A stretch of DNA of 64,000 nt, from positions 372,001-436,000 of the forward strand of contig JADJPW010000004.1 in assembly GCA_016713035.1 (NCBI GenBank), in the 5' to 3' direction. This document shows, piece after piece, positions 17,666-26,493 of the stretch. The notes under the pieces are model-generated. The model ran no database searches, was not told the DNA's origin, and worked only from the letters and a program-made list of their open reading frames with translations. The stretch is from Verrucomicrobiaceae bacterium. Lineage in GTDB: Bacteria > Verrucomicrobiota > Verrucomicrobiia > Verrucomicrobiales > Verrucomicrobiaceae. Every line of letters begins with the position of its first letter. The stretch's first letter is position 1. A program made the position numbers and the translations under genes.

Positions 17666-18763
17666 ATGAAGTTTAGCATCAGCAAAGAAGCCTTTTTGGG
17701 GGCTATCAACCAAGTTCAGCACGTCGTCAGCTCCCGCACCACGCTGGCGATCCTCTCCAATGTGCTGCTGAAGGCCCGTGATGGCGTTCTGGAGCTGACC
17801 ACGACCGATCTGGACGTGGGGGTGACCTGCACCGTCCCGGCGGAGGTTTCTGAGGCCGGCGCTACCACCCTCCCCGCCCGCCGACTCGCCACCATCGTGC
17901 GTGAGCTGCCTGCGGAAATGATCGAAATCAAAGTGGATGAGAAAAATGTCGCCTCCATCCGCAGCGGCCCCAGCTTCTTCAAAGTCCTAGGGCTCACCAG
18001 TGAGGAATTCCCCGCTCTGCCACGCTTTGATGATGCACGCGAGTTCAAGATCGAACAGCAGACCCTGCGTGACTGCCTGCGCCGCACCAGCTACGCCATC
18101 TCGACCGATGAGACACGCTACGTGCTCAATGGCATCCTTTTCAGCTTCAAAGACAATGCACTGACCATGGTCGCCACGGATGGCCGCCGCCTCGCTATGA
18201 TCGAGCAGGAGATGGAGTTCCCACAGAGCCAGGAAGGTGAAATCATCATCCCGACCAAGGCTGTGAATGAGCTCTCACGCCTGCTGGGAGACAGCGGGCT
18301 GGTCACCATCAAGGTCACGGGCTCTCAAGTTGGCTTCGACCTCGGTGATAGCCTGCTCGTCAGCAAGCTCATCGACGGCAATTACCCCAATTACCGCCAA
18401 GTCATCCCTGGTGAGGCCAAAGAGCGCATCCCCATCGAGCGCGAGGCCTTCCTGCGTGCCATCTCCCGCGTCAGCCTGCTGGCCTCTGACAAGTCCAACA
18501 GCGTGAAATTCATCTTCACGAGCGGCCAAGTCGAAATCGTCGCCTCCTCTCCCGACATCGGTGAAGCCCGCGAGACTCTCGCAATCAACTACAAAGGCGC
18601 GAACATCACCATCGCCTTCAATCCTGAGTTCGCCATGGCCCCCCTGCGCAACCTCAGCAGCGACGAGATTCATCTTCATCTCATCGACGAAATCAGCCCT
18701 GGAGTCGTCCGCAGTGGCACTAATTTCCTCTACGTGCTCATGCCCATGCGTGTGAATGGCTGA
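17666..18763 (+). CDS. dnaN: DNA polymerase III beta sliding clamp
   Basis: 365 residues, the standard length. It begins MKFSISKEAFLGAINQVQHV and has the three-fold clamp repeats, including TLPARRLATIVRELP, RRTSYAISTDETRYVLNGI, VATDGRRLAM, LISKLIDGNYPNY-like sequence (VSKLIDGNYPNYRQVIP) and the C-terminal YVLMPMRV. It forms the ring that tethers DNA polymerase III to DNA. dnaA and recF are not adjacent here, so the classical dnaA-dnaN-recF cluster is broken. Confidence 0.97.
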   Translation: MKFSISKEAFLGAINQVQHVVSSRTTLAILSNVLLKARDGVLELTTTDLDVGVTCTVPAEVSEAGATTLPARRLATIVRELPAEMIEIKVDEKNVASIRSGPSFFKVLGLTSEEFPALPRFDDAREFKIEQQTLRDCLRRTSYAISTDETRYVLNGILFSFKDNALTMVATDGRRLAMIEQEMEFPQSQEGEIIIPTKAVNELSRLLGDSGLVTIKVTGSQVGFDLGDSLLVSKLIDGNYPNYRQVIPGEAKERIPIEREAFLRAISRVSLLASDKSNSVKFIFTSGQVEIVASSPDIGEARETLAINYKGANITIAFNPEFAMAPLRNLSSDEIHLHLIDEISPGVVRSGTNFLYVLMPMRVNG

Positions 18764-18815
18764 TGCCGCGACCGCGTCTCATCCGCGCATTCCTCACCCA
18801 ACAGCCCAGCAAGAC

Positions 18816-19424
18816 ATGAAAACGTACGCGCTGACGGCGCTCACCGCGCTCCTCATCCTCCCCTCCTGCTACAACATGTTCCCGCCGCCCGGGCCACCAC
18901 GCCCGCCAGCCTATGGGCAGCGTGGTTACCCACTAGATCGCGGCCCTGGTGACCGGCGCTATGGCATGGAGGAAGCCCCCACCCCACGTGATACGAGGTA
19001 TCTCGATGCTTATGGCGAGCCCGATGCCCCTCCTAGCACGCGCAACATCCCGCGAGAGGACACCGCCAACGTCCAGCCCCCTGGGCAAGAAATGTCCATC
19101 GACCCACCCGAGGTCATCACCAAGCCAGGCCTGTCAGATGGCGGCACAAAACCACCCTCCCCCATCATTGTCACCCCGCCAGATTCCTCCAGGCCCACCG
19201 TCAAGACCCCAGAGGTCGCCAAGCCCAAGATGGAGCCAATTGCGCCGCCGCCGACTCCCAAGCCACCAACGACCAACAGTGGCCTGACTACCGCAAAACG
19301 CAGCAAGCCAGGCTTTGTGAAGAGCCCCTTTGACCCCCTCGGACGTGACATCGACGTCTCGGACTTCCGCTCGGGTCAAAAAGCACGCTGCCCCTACACG
19401 CAGAAGATTTTTGTCGTCCCCTAA
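18816..19424 (+). CDS. proline-rich lipoprotein with conserved C-terminal domain
   Basis: 202 residues from ATG 18816. The signal peptide ends in a lipobox-like LPSC (Cys18 of ALLILPSCYN). The mature protein is Pro-rich and apparently disordered (many PP, TPK and RP stretches). The C-terminal ~35 residues (SPFDPLGRDIDVSDFRSGQ, CPYTQKIFVVP) look folded and are reminiscent of a conserved tail in verrucomicrobial lipoproteins. Likely an anchored cell-envelope linker. It begins 52 nt after dnaN and may be read through from it. Confidence 0.7.
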   Translation: MKTYALTALTALLILPSCYNMFPPPGPPRPPAYGQRGYPLDRGPGDRRYGMEEAPTPRDTRYLDAYGEPDAPPSTRNIPREDTANVQPPGQEMSIDPPEVITKPGLSDGGTKPPSPIIVTPPDSSRPTVKTPEVAKPKMEPIAPPPTPKPPTTNSGLTTAKRSKPGFVKSPFDPLGRDIDVSDFRSGQKARCPYTQKIFVVP

Positions 19425-19692
19425 AGCGCCCACCGCATCCCGCCATCTCGACGGACCGAGAAGAGCCTGAAGTTGCCCGCCAAGCTCTAGAACAGGGCAT
19501 TCACAATGCGGCCTGATCATCGCTGAATCACGGCGAATCGAGTCCATGGACATTTCGCAGAAGAACCACTAGCCCATACAGGCGGGAAAAAAGCACTCGC
19601 CAAACAGGGTGTATTTTGTTCTAATCCCCTCGGAAATGCGGCAAAACACCGTTTTTCCGAACCAACCTATAAGTAAGTACATACCCATACCC

Positions 19693-20613
19693 ATGAGAAC
19701 AAAAAACATCCGCGGCTTCACGCTCATCGAGCTGCTGGTGGTGATCACCATCATCGCCATCCTCGCGAGCCTCGCCGTCCCCGCATACAACAGCGTCCAG
19801 CGTCAGGGCAACCAGATGAAGGGCGTCAGCAACTGCAAGCAGGTCATCCTCTCGCTCAAGCAGTTCGCCACCAAGAACAACAGCCAGTACCCTGATACCG
19901 TGCCCAACCCCTACACAGGCGGCGGCACCCCCATGAACTCTAATGACGCCTTCCGCTTCATGATCCAGGAGCAGATCGTCACCGACGAGCGCATCTTCGG
20001 CTGCCCAGCCGGTTACAACCCGAACAACGACATCGGCTCCCCTCCAACCTATGGCCAGGCTCTTCAGATCAATGAAAACCATTGGGCCATGACCCAGGGC
20101 ATGACTGATACCAGCCCCGGCAACATGCCGCTGGTCTATGAAAACGTCGCCTCAATGAGCTGGCCCCCAATGTGGAACGCCAGCGCCGCTGGTCAGCTCA
20201 AGCCCGGCCGCACATGGCCAGGCGGACAAGTCATCATCGGCCGCAATGACGGCAGTTCCGAGGTGGTGGACCTTCAGGGCAAAACCGGCATGGTCGGCCC
20301 GAAACCCCAGGCCAGCGGACTCGACATCTTCACCCAGGCCACCCCTGGTCAGGTGCAGCAGATCCTCAATCCTCAGGTGATGGGCGGCGGCATGAGCGAC
20401 CCCAGCATGATGAACCAGCAGCCCTTTGACCCGAACAATCCTCTGGGTGGCGGCCTGCCTGGCCAGATGCCTGGACAGCTCCCAGGTCAAATGCCTGGAC
20501 AACTCCCTGGTCAGCTCCCCGGCCAAATGCCTGGAGCCATGCCTGGCCAGTTGCCTGGAGCCCTCCCAGCGCCCGCTCCCGCAGCACCGCCTGCTGGTGC
20601 CCTCGGCAACTAA
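19693..20613 (+). CDS. type II secretion/type IV prepilin-like protein with Pro-Gly-Gln repeat tail
   Basis: 306 residues from ATG 19693. A short basic leader is followed by the prepilin peptidase site G8/F9 in RGFTLIELLVVITII, then a hydrophobic helix to about residue 33. The middle is pilin-like (CKQVILSLKQFATKN). The last ~60 residues are runs of PGQM/PGQL, then Ala/Pro-rich. Verrucomicrobia encode many such single prepilin-like proteins; this one may be a pseudopilin or secreted fibre. An intrinsic terminator follows. The gap 19425-19692 upstream contains no gene. Confidence 0.82.
   Translation: MRTKNIRGFTLIELLVVITIIAILASLAVPAYNSVQRQGNQMKGVSNCKQVILSLKQFATKNNSQYPDTVPNPYTGGGTPMNSNDAFRFMIQEQIVTDERIFGCPAGYNPNNDIGSPPTYGQALQINENHWAMTQGMTDTSPGNMPLVYENVASMSWPPMWNASAAGQLKPGRTWPGGQVIIGRNDGSSEVVDLQGKTGMVGPKPQASGLDIFTQATPGQVQQILNPQVMGGGMSDPSMMNQQPFDPNNPLGGGLPGQMPGQLPGQMPGQLPGQLPGQMPGAMPGQLPGALPAPAPAAPPAGALGN
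20451..20570 (+). repeat. in-gene tandem repeat coding PGQM/PGQL
   Basis: Imperfect 12-nt units of the form CCTGGACAGCTC or CCTGGTCAAATG encode alternating PGQL and PGQM in the C-terminus of the prepilin-like gene, about nine copies. Copy number may vary by slippage. Confidence 0.75.
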
Positions 20614-20636
20614 TGTAGCATCATTAGCCACACACG

Positions 20637-20672
20637 AAACCCCGCCCCGGTCAGCCGAGGCGGGGTTTTTCT
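20637..20672 (+). terminator. intrinsic terminator after the prepilin-like gene
   Basis: Stem AAACCCCGCC (20637-20646) and GGCGGGGTTT (20659-20668), with a small inner CGG/CCG stem in the loop, then a T run and CTTTC. It begins 24 nt past the stop at 20613. Confidence 0.85.
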
Positions 20673-20872
20673 TTCATTTCCCTTCGCAAGAGCACGCTCT
20701 GGTACCGCGTTTTGCCCCCCCGCCCCATTTTCCAACGACAAAGGATACGCTACATCCTCAATGGACGGGATGAAAAACGCATTGCCGCCCACCCCTCCCT
20801 CCCGATTCTTCCGTTATCCTCCTTTTTCTATTTTCTCTCCTCTACCTTCTATCCTCTCTCATCTCGTTCCCC

Positions 20873-23143
20873 ATGCTACCCCGCCTCTCCGCCCTCCTCA
20901 CTCTGCTCTCCGCTTCTGCTTTTGCCAATGACTGGACCAACTGGCGCGGCCCACTGCAAAATGGCGTCTCCCTTGAGCACTACACTGCCGCTGGAAAGCT
21001 CGCCGAAGCTCCCGCCTGGACCTACGCCGCACGCAGCCGTGGCACGCCGATCATTTGCGACGGCAAAGTCATCCTTTGGGGCTACAAAGGCGAGACGACC
21101 GACCTCATCGAGCTACTCACCTGCCTGGACGCCAAAACCGGCACCAAACTCTGGGAACACGAGCTGCCAGACTACCTCAGCGACTCCATCTACAACCGCT
21201 ACTCTATCGGCGCACCCACCATCGACCCCGAAACGAAGCGCATCTACCTTGTCAGCAATGCCGGCACCTTTTACTGCTTCGAGTTCGACGGCAAAAAAGT
21301 CTTCGAAAAGCCCCTCATGGAAGACCTGGGCCGTATGACCTTCCCGAACAGCCGCGTCGGCAGCCCCGTCATCGAGGGCGACAATGTGCTGGTGCATTAC
21401 ATCTTCTCCAACTGGGGCGCGGATGGCCCTGCTGCGGATCGCATTTACGGATTCGACAAAAAAACCGGTGAACTCGTCTGGTGGTCCCTACCTGGTGTCT
21501 CCCCGCCCGTGGACAGTTCCTTCTCCACGCCGGTGCTCGAAACTCGCGATGGCAAGCGTGTGGGCTACTACACCACTGGCTGCGGCCACATCGTCTGTGT
21601 GAACACGCGGAACGGAAAACCCTACTGGAAATTCCCCTTCTGCAAAAATGGCGTCAATCCCAGTGTCGTGCTCCATGGCGGCGACAAGCTCATCGCCATC
21701 CACAACGACGAAAACGTCGATAGCAGCGACAAAGGCCGCATGATCGCCCTGAAGCTCCCCACCAAGCTCACCGCCCCCGTGCCACCCGCCACGGAATCGG
21801 CCACTTTGGAGCCCTCTGCCGAGCTCTGGCGCTTCCCCATCGGTGCGACGAGCTCCTCACCCGTCATCGTCGGCGACACGATTTATCAGCTTTCCGACGG
21901 CGGCGAGCTTTTCGCCATCAATGCCAACACTGGAGCCGAAATCTGGAAAAAGAAGCTCTCCAATGCCAATCTGCACTCCTCCCCGCTCTACGTCGATGGC
22001 CTGCTCTATTGCCCGATGATGGCTGGCAAGCTCATCGTCATCAAACCCAGCGAAAAAGACGGCGAAATCGTCCAGGAAATCGCTCTCGAAGGCGAGTGCC
22101 TTGGAGCACCCAGCGTGTGCGACGGCGTGCTCTATGTGACCACCACTGAAAAGCTCTACACCTTTGCTATCCCGAACAGCGGCATCAAAGTGGACGCCGC
22201 ACCCGTCGCCGAGATCCCGAAAGCGGGCAAAGCCGTCGCCCTCCAGATCATCCCTGCCGAAACCGTCATCCTCGCCGGTGAAAAACAAGCCTTCCGCATC
22301 CGCAGCATCGACGCCAACGGCTTCGTCGTCGGAAACGACATCAAAGGCGTGAAGTGGGAGTCCTTCATCCCGCCCACCGCCAAGGTGAAAGCCACCATGG
22401 ACGGCAAATTCAACGACGCTGGCGAGCTCGTCGTAGCCCCCGATGCAAAGATCAGCGCAGGAGCCTTCAAAGGCACCGCGCCAAATGGCCTCTTCGGCAC
22501 CATCCGCGGCCGTGCGCTGAAAAACCTGCCCATCACCGAGGACTTCGAAGGCTACACCCTCACCGAGGAGTTCCCCGTCGATCCGCAGAACAATCCCGCC
22601 TACAAATTCGCCTACCCGCCGCTCCCCTGGATCGGTGCCCGCTTCAAATTCCAGGTCATGGAAAAAGACGGCAACAAGGTCTTCGGCAAGAGCTTTGACC
22701 GCCTGCTCTTCCAACGTGCCAGCGTCTTCTTCGCCCCATCGCACCTGAAAAACTACACCATGCAGGCCGACGTGCTCACCGAAGGCAACGCCCGCTCGAA
22801 GTCCGACATCGGCTTCATCCACCAGCGCTACCTCATCTGCCTCCGTGGCAATGCCGGCAAACTGGAGGTCTCCTCCAACCTCGAACGTCTCAAGCAAGAA
22901 GTCCCCTTCAAGCTCACCGCCAACAAGTGGTACACCTTCAAGACCAGCGTCGCCGCCGCCGCAGATGGCTCCGGCGTCGTGCAGGCCAAAGTGTGGGAAA
23001 AAGGCACCGCCGAGCCCGCCGCCTGGACCATCGAAGTGAAGCTCCCCCGTGTCCACGCCAGCGGCTCCCCAGGCCTCTTCGGCTTCACCCCGCTAAACCA
23101 GCGCCGCATGTACATCGACAATCTGAGTGTGACACCGAACTGA
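20873..23143 (+). CDS. secreted PQQ-like/BamB-type beta-propeller protein
   Basis: 756 residues with a signal peptide (MLPRLSALLTLLSASAFA) and the NDWTNWRGP opening typical of secreted verrucomicrobial propellers. Residues ~40-430 contain repeated PQQ-like blades (GTKLWEH, GELVWWS, GKPYWKF, GAEIWKK). A C-terminal ~300 residues form a second region with GLFGTIRG and a concanavalin-like segment (FEGYTL ... YIDNLSV). The quinoprotein residues of true PQQ dehydrogenases are not evident, so a structural or binding role is as likely as a redox one. The upstream gap after the terminator is pyrimidine-rich. Confidence 0.82.
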   Translation: MLPRLSALLTLLSASAFANDWTNWRGPLQNGVSLEHYTAAGKLAEAPAWTYAARSRGTPIICDGKVILWGYKGETTDLIELLTCLDAKTGTKLWEHELPDYLSDSIYNRYSIGAPTIDPETKRIYLVSNAGTFYCFEFDGKKVFEKPLMEDLGRMTFPNSRVGSPVIEGDNVLVHYIFSNWGADGPAADRIYGFDKKTGELVWWSLPGVSPPVDSSFSTPVLETRDGKRVGYYTTGCGHIVCVNTRNGKPYWKFPFCKNGVNPSVVLHGGDKLIAIHNDENVDSSDKGRMIALKLPTKLTAPVPPATESATLEPSAELWRFPIGATSSSPVIVGDTIYQLSDGGELFAINANTGAEIWKKKLSNANLHSSPLYVDGLLYCPMMAGKLIVIKPSEKDGEIVQEIALEGECLGAPSVCDGVLYVTTTEKLYTFAIPNSGIKVDAAPVAEIPKAGKAVALQIIPAETVILAGEKQAFRIRSIDANGFVVGNDIKGVKWESFIPPTAKVKATMDGKFNDAGELVVAPDAKISAGAFKGTAPNGLFGTIRGRALKNLPITEDFEGYTLTEEFPVDPQNNPAYKFAYPPLPWIGARFKFQVMEKDGNKVFGKSFDRLLFQRASVFFAPSHLKNYTMQADVLTEGNARSKSDIGFIHQRYLICLRGNAGKLEVSSNLERLKQEVPFKLTANKWYTFKTSVAAAADGSGVVQAKVWEKGTAEPAAWTIEVKLPRVHASGSPGLFGFTPLNQRRMYIDNLSVTPN

Positions 23144-23222
23144 TCCACAGTTCACGTTTCACTTCTAACTTCTGACCTCTGACACTTCGCCCTTAGCCCT
23201 CCGCTTCCACACCCCACGCTCC

Positions 23223-24857
23223 ATGCTCCAGAAACCCACCCTCCTCCTTGCGTTGGCCCTCACTGCCACGCTCCAAGCAGCCGACTACTCCCAGTGGGGC
23301 GGCAGCAATACCCGCAACATGGTATCCGACGAAAAAGGATTGCCCATCGACTTTGAACCCGGCAAAAAATACGGCCCCAAAGCCGCCCCCAAAGCCGCAG
23401 GCCGTCTCCGTCCGAACGCCGAGCAGGCCAACAAAGCCCCCGGTGCCGAGGACATCGACATGAGCACCACCAAGAACTGCCTCTGGGTGGCCAAGCTCGG
23501 CTCCCAGACCTACGGCACACCTGTCATCGCCAACGGCCAAGTCTTCGTCGGCACCAACAACGAATCGCCACGCGATGAAAAGCACGCTGGCGACCGCGGC
23601 ATCGTCATGGTCTTCGACGAATACACCGGCGAATTTAAGTGGCAGCTCGTCTCCCCGAAGATGGGCACCGGCAAAGTCAACGACTGGGAATACCTCGGCA
23701 TCTGCGCCAGCCCCACCATCGTCGGCGACAAAGCCTACGTCCCTGGCAACCGCTGCCAGATCATCTGCATGGACGTCAAAGGCCTCTCTGACGGCAACCA
23801 GGGCATGCAGGAAGAAAACACCTTCATGGCCCCGCTCGACAAAGACGGCAAAAACACCGCCCCCATCGCCCCCGGCAACACCGATGCCGACATCCTCTGG
23901 GTGTATGACATGTACAAAGAACTCGGCGTCTTCCAGCACAACGCCACCGCCGGCTTCCCCCTCGTCGTCGATGGCAAAGTCTTCGTCCCCACCTGCAACG
24001 GCGTCGATTGGACCCACACCAACATCCCCGCCCCCAACAGCCCCAGCTTCATCATGCTGAATGCCGAAACTGGTGAGCTCATGGGTGAGCAGGACAGCAT
24101 CGCCTCCCAGCGCGTCCTCCACTGCTCCTGGTCCTCCCCGAACTACCTCGAACTCGGCGGCAAAAAACAAGTCATCTTCGCCGCTGGTGACGGCTGGGTC
24201 TATTCCATGGCCCCCGAGACCAAAAAGAATGAAGAAGACCTCGATATCCTCTCCGAGCACTGGCGCTACGACGCCAATCCACCCGAGTATCGCAAAAACT
24301 CCGCCGGTGAACCCATCAAATACGTCGAATACGACGGCCCCAGCGAGATCATCGCCACCCCCACCGTAGCCGACGGCCTCATCTACGTCCCCATCGGCCA
24401 AGACCCCGAGCACGGCGAAGGCCTCGGCTGCCTCAGCTGCATCGACCCCAAAGGCACCGGCGACATCACTGGCAAAGCCGTCTGGACCTTCAAAGGCATC
24501 GAGCGCTCCATCTCCACCCCTGCCGTGAAAGACGGCCTCGTCTATGCCGCCGACTACACCGGCCGCCTCTTCTGCCTCGACGCCAAAACCGGCAAGGAAT
24601 ACTGGAAATTCGACACCAAAGGCCACATCTGGGCCAGCCCCCTCGTCGCCGACGGCAAAGTCTGGATCGGCAACGAAGAAGGCGAGCTCTTCATCCTCGC
24701 CGAAGGCAAGGAACTGAAGGAACTCAAAACCATCGAATTCCCCTCCCCGCTGCTCAGCAGCGTCGTCGCCGCCAACGGCGCCCTCTACATCACCACCCAC
24801 ACACACCTCTACTGCTTCAAAGAAGGTGCCAAGACTCCAGCGGCGGGTGCGCAGTGA
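23223..24857 (+). CDS. secreted PQQ-like/BamB-type beta-propeller protein
   Basis: 544 residues with a signal peptide (MLQKPTLLLALALTATLQAAD) and SQWGGSNTRNMVS. Blades show GEFKWQL, GEPIKYV, GKAVWTF and GKEYWKF, ending GALYITTHTHLYCF. It is related to but shorter than the preceding protein and lies 79 nt downstream, so the two may be coexpressed. Such proteins are common in verrucomicrobial polysaccharide-use regions; ligand unknown. Confidence 0.82.
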   Translation: MLQKPTLLLALALTATLQAADYSQWGGSNTRNMVSDEKGLPIDFEPGKKYGPKAAPKAAGRLRPNAEQANKAPGAEDIDMSTTKNCLWVAKLGSQTYGTPVIANGQVFVGTNNESPRDEKHAGDRGIVMVFDEYTGEFKWQLVSPKMGTGKVNDWEYLGICASPTIVGDKAYVPGNRCQIICMDVKGLSDGNQGMQEENTFMAPLDKDGKNTAPIAPGNTDADILWVYDMYKELGVFQHNATAGFPLVVDGKVFVPTCNGVDWTHTNIPAPNSPSFIMLNAETGELMGEQDSIASQRVLHCSWSSPNYLELGGKKQVIFAAGDGWVYSMAPETKKNEEDLDILSEHWRYDANPPEYRKNSAGEPIKYVEYDGPSEIIATPTVADGLIYVPIGQDPEHGEGLGCLSCIDPKGTGDITGKAVWTFKGIERSISTPAVKDGLVYAADYTGRLFCLDAKTGKEYWKFDTKGHIWASPLVADGKVWIGNEEGELFILAEGKELKELKTIEFPSPLLSSVVAANGALYITTHTHLYCFKEGAKTPAAGAQ

Positions 24858-24942
24858 TTATTAATCCGGCACTTTGATAGCGCACCTCCCACGCAGGGAG
24901 AACCGGCTGATTTGATGTTCTGTCTTGATGCCGGATTAATAA
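24858..24942. repeat. 85-bp element bounded by perfect 14-bp inverted repeats
   Basis: TTATTAATCCGGCA (24858-24871) and its exact complement TGCCGGATTAATAA (24929-24942) enclose 57 nt that contain an inner hairpin (CTCCC 24886-24890, GGGAG 24896-24900). It starts one base after the preceding stop codon. Either a small MITE-like unit or an RNA structure upstream of the real terminator. Confidence 0.6.
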
Positions 24943-24965
24943 CTTCTGACATCTGACTTCTCACC

Positions 24966-24996
24966 AAGGCGGGCCGCAAAACGGCCCGCCTTTTTT
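24966..24996 (+). terminator. strong intrinsic terminator
   Basis: Perfect 11-bp stem AAGGCGGGCCG (24966-24976) and CGGCCCGCCTT (24982-24992), 5-nt loop, followed by a T run. It ends the propeller operon. Confidence 0.9.
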
Positions 24997-25088
24997 ATGC
25001 CCACGGATCACCTTATCCTGCAAAGTCGTGCTAACTTCTCGCTAGCAAGCCGCATCTTGCGTCTCGACCGCCTTGGACTACCCTCCGC

Positions 25089-25880
25089 ATGCACGCCGAT
25101 GAACCTCACACAAACCAGCCAGCCGCCGGTCAAGCCGCTGCTCACCCAGGAGCAGATGGATCGGATCTTGTCCTCGCGGCGTACCGTCACCTCGGAGGAG
25201 GCGTATCGGCAGATGGAGTCACATCTCGGCCGCCCACGCTCGCCCGGCAGAAGGAAAACCTTCGTGAATGGGCGCGAGGTCTGGGTCTGCTGCTGAGCCA
25301 AGCCGATTTGCCTCCCAAGGTCATTCGTGGCGGCCAGGAGCATGACATTTTCCACAACGAGGCCACAGATCGTTATTTCAAAGTCACACGCGACGGCATC
25401 TTCGGCCTCGCACCGGGCATGGACCTCGCGCTGGTGGCCTCGGACATGGAGGCTCGGCGCTTTCAGCTTTGGGAAGCATCGCCCGTCGAGTATCTGGAAC
25501 GCCTTCTGTTGCAGAACGAGCTCGTTCCCGGCCTGAACCGCCTGGAGGGCATCATCGACCAAGGAGACGACCTCGCCATTGTCACCTCCCAGCCTCGCTT
25601 CGACATAGTACCCGTCACACTGGCGGAGATCGACGAATGGTTCGCCTCGAAGGGCTTCGAAAAAGTCACCGCCTGCGGCTACTACCGCGCCGAGGACAAT
25701 CTCGGTGTCTTTGATGCCCACGCGAAGAACCTCGTCCGTTTCGAGGACACGCTCATTCCCTTCGATGTCATCCCTTGCCGACCTGCGGGCGGATTTCTCC
25801 AGTTCATCGCCGACACGCTCGCCTCCGGCCATTCAGTGAGCGCGATTCGCACAGTCTCCACGTCGCCACGTTCAAAATAA
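25089..25880 (+). CDS. kinase-like protein of the 'polyvalent protein' type
   Basis: 263 residues as drawn. From about residue 55 the sequence resembles the Ser/Thr/Tyr kinase-like domain known from phage and mobile-element polyvalent proteins: RQKENLREWARGLG, GGQEHDIFHNEATDRYFKVT (beta strand with the presumed Lys), SPVEYLERLLLQN, LAIVTSQPRF, and the catalytic-loop-like GVFDAHAKNL then PFDVIP. The first ~55 residues have weaker support and share the DNA with another frame, so the true start may be internal. Here it is a stand-alone gene with no phage neighbours. Assignment is from memory of the family. Confidence 0.65.
   Translation: MHADEPHTNQPAAGQAAAHPGADGSDLVLAAYRHLGGGVSADGVTSRPPTLARQKENLREWARGLGLLLSQADLPPKVIRGGQEHDIFHNEATDRYFKVTRDGIFGLAPGMDLALVASDMEARRFQLWEASPVEYLERLLLQNELVPGLNRLEGIIDQGDDLAIVTSQPRFDIVPVTLAEIDEWFASKGFEKVTACGYYRAEDNLGVFDAHAKNLVRFEDTLIPFDVIPCRPAGGFLQFIADTLASGHSVSAIRTVSTSPRSK
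25099..25296 (+). CDS. small overlapping reading frame of unknown function
   Basis: 65 residues (MNLTQTSQPPVKPLLTQEQ...) in the frame next to the kinase gene, with good host-like codon use and a helical, charged centre (EEAYRQMESHL), ending in VCC. It overlaps the kinase's N-terminal extension. It may be a small partner gene translated just before the kinase domain. Nothing recognisable. Confidence 0.4.
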   Translation: MNLTQTSQPPVKPLLTQEQMDRILSSRRTVTSEEAYRQMESHLGRPRSPGRRKTFVNGREVWVCC

Positions 25881-25983
25881 GCCAGTATATTCGCCGGAGA
25901 AATACCATCGAATTTCCAGCCTCCACCTCGATCTGCCAGCACCGCTTCGCAGCTCCGGCTCAAAGTGCCCCGATCTGTGAAAC

Positions 25984-26469
25984 TCAGCGTGGGCCGAGGC
26001 GGATGATGTTCCGGTGATAGACCTCACACTCCTTTTTGTGCAGCCAGATGCTAAACCAAAACAGCAGCGCCCCACCGAGTACGACGGTGAATAGAAAGGG
26101 TCGCCCCTGGGGCCGATGCGCGGTGCACAGCGCGAGGAAGGAAACCAGCGCCATGAGGTAGTAGGGCCAGTTCCACCCTGCGCGGAGCTGCGTCTGGGCC
26201 TGGATCACATCCTTGTACTCGACAGGGCGTGTGGCGATGATCCGTGGCGTGGCTTTCTCACGCAGATCGGTGTACGGCCACACGCTGCAGCAGGAGATGC
26301 AGATCAGTGCCAGCGCCAGCGTGCGACTACGCCGCTCGCCAAACACATATGCCACCACAAACATCATCAGCCCGATCCCCAGCCCGTAGAGCGGCAGCGG
26401 CTCGATGAGCAGGTGCAGATACTCCGGGTCGCGGATGCTTTGCCAGAGAGTGGTGAGTTCGAGCCACAT
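25984..26469 (-). CDS. small integral membrane protein, unknown function
   Basis: 161 residues with about four hydrophobic segments (20-42, 50-66, 103-118, 127-145). A periplasmic loop carries EYKDVIQAQTQLRAGWNWP. No family recognised. It ends a minus-strand run behind ruvB, from which it is separated by 24 nt. The gap 25881-25983 upstream of its stop shows nothing. Confidence 0.6.
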   Translation of the reverse strand: MWLELTTLWQSIRDPEYLHLLIEPLPLYGLGIGLMMFVVAYVFGERRSRTLALALICISCCSVWPYTDLREKATPRIIATRPVEYKDVIQAQTQLRAGWNWPYYLMALVSFLALCTAHRPQGRPFLFTVVLGGALLFWFSIWLHKKECEVYHRNIIRLGPR

Positions 26470-26493
26470 ACACGGGGAGGTAAAAAGGATGAC

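Noticed and set aside
23193..24806. A 537-residue antisense frame over the second propeller gene
   Set aside because: GC-rich codons on the sense strand create long open frames opposite. The antisense peptide is Gly/Asp/Val-biased with no domain, and the sense frame has a signal peptide and clear blades.
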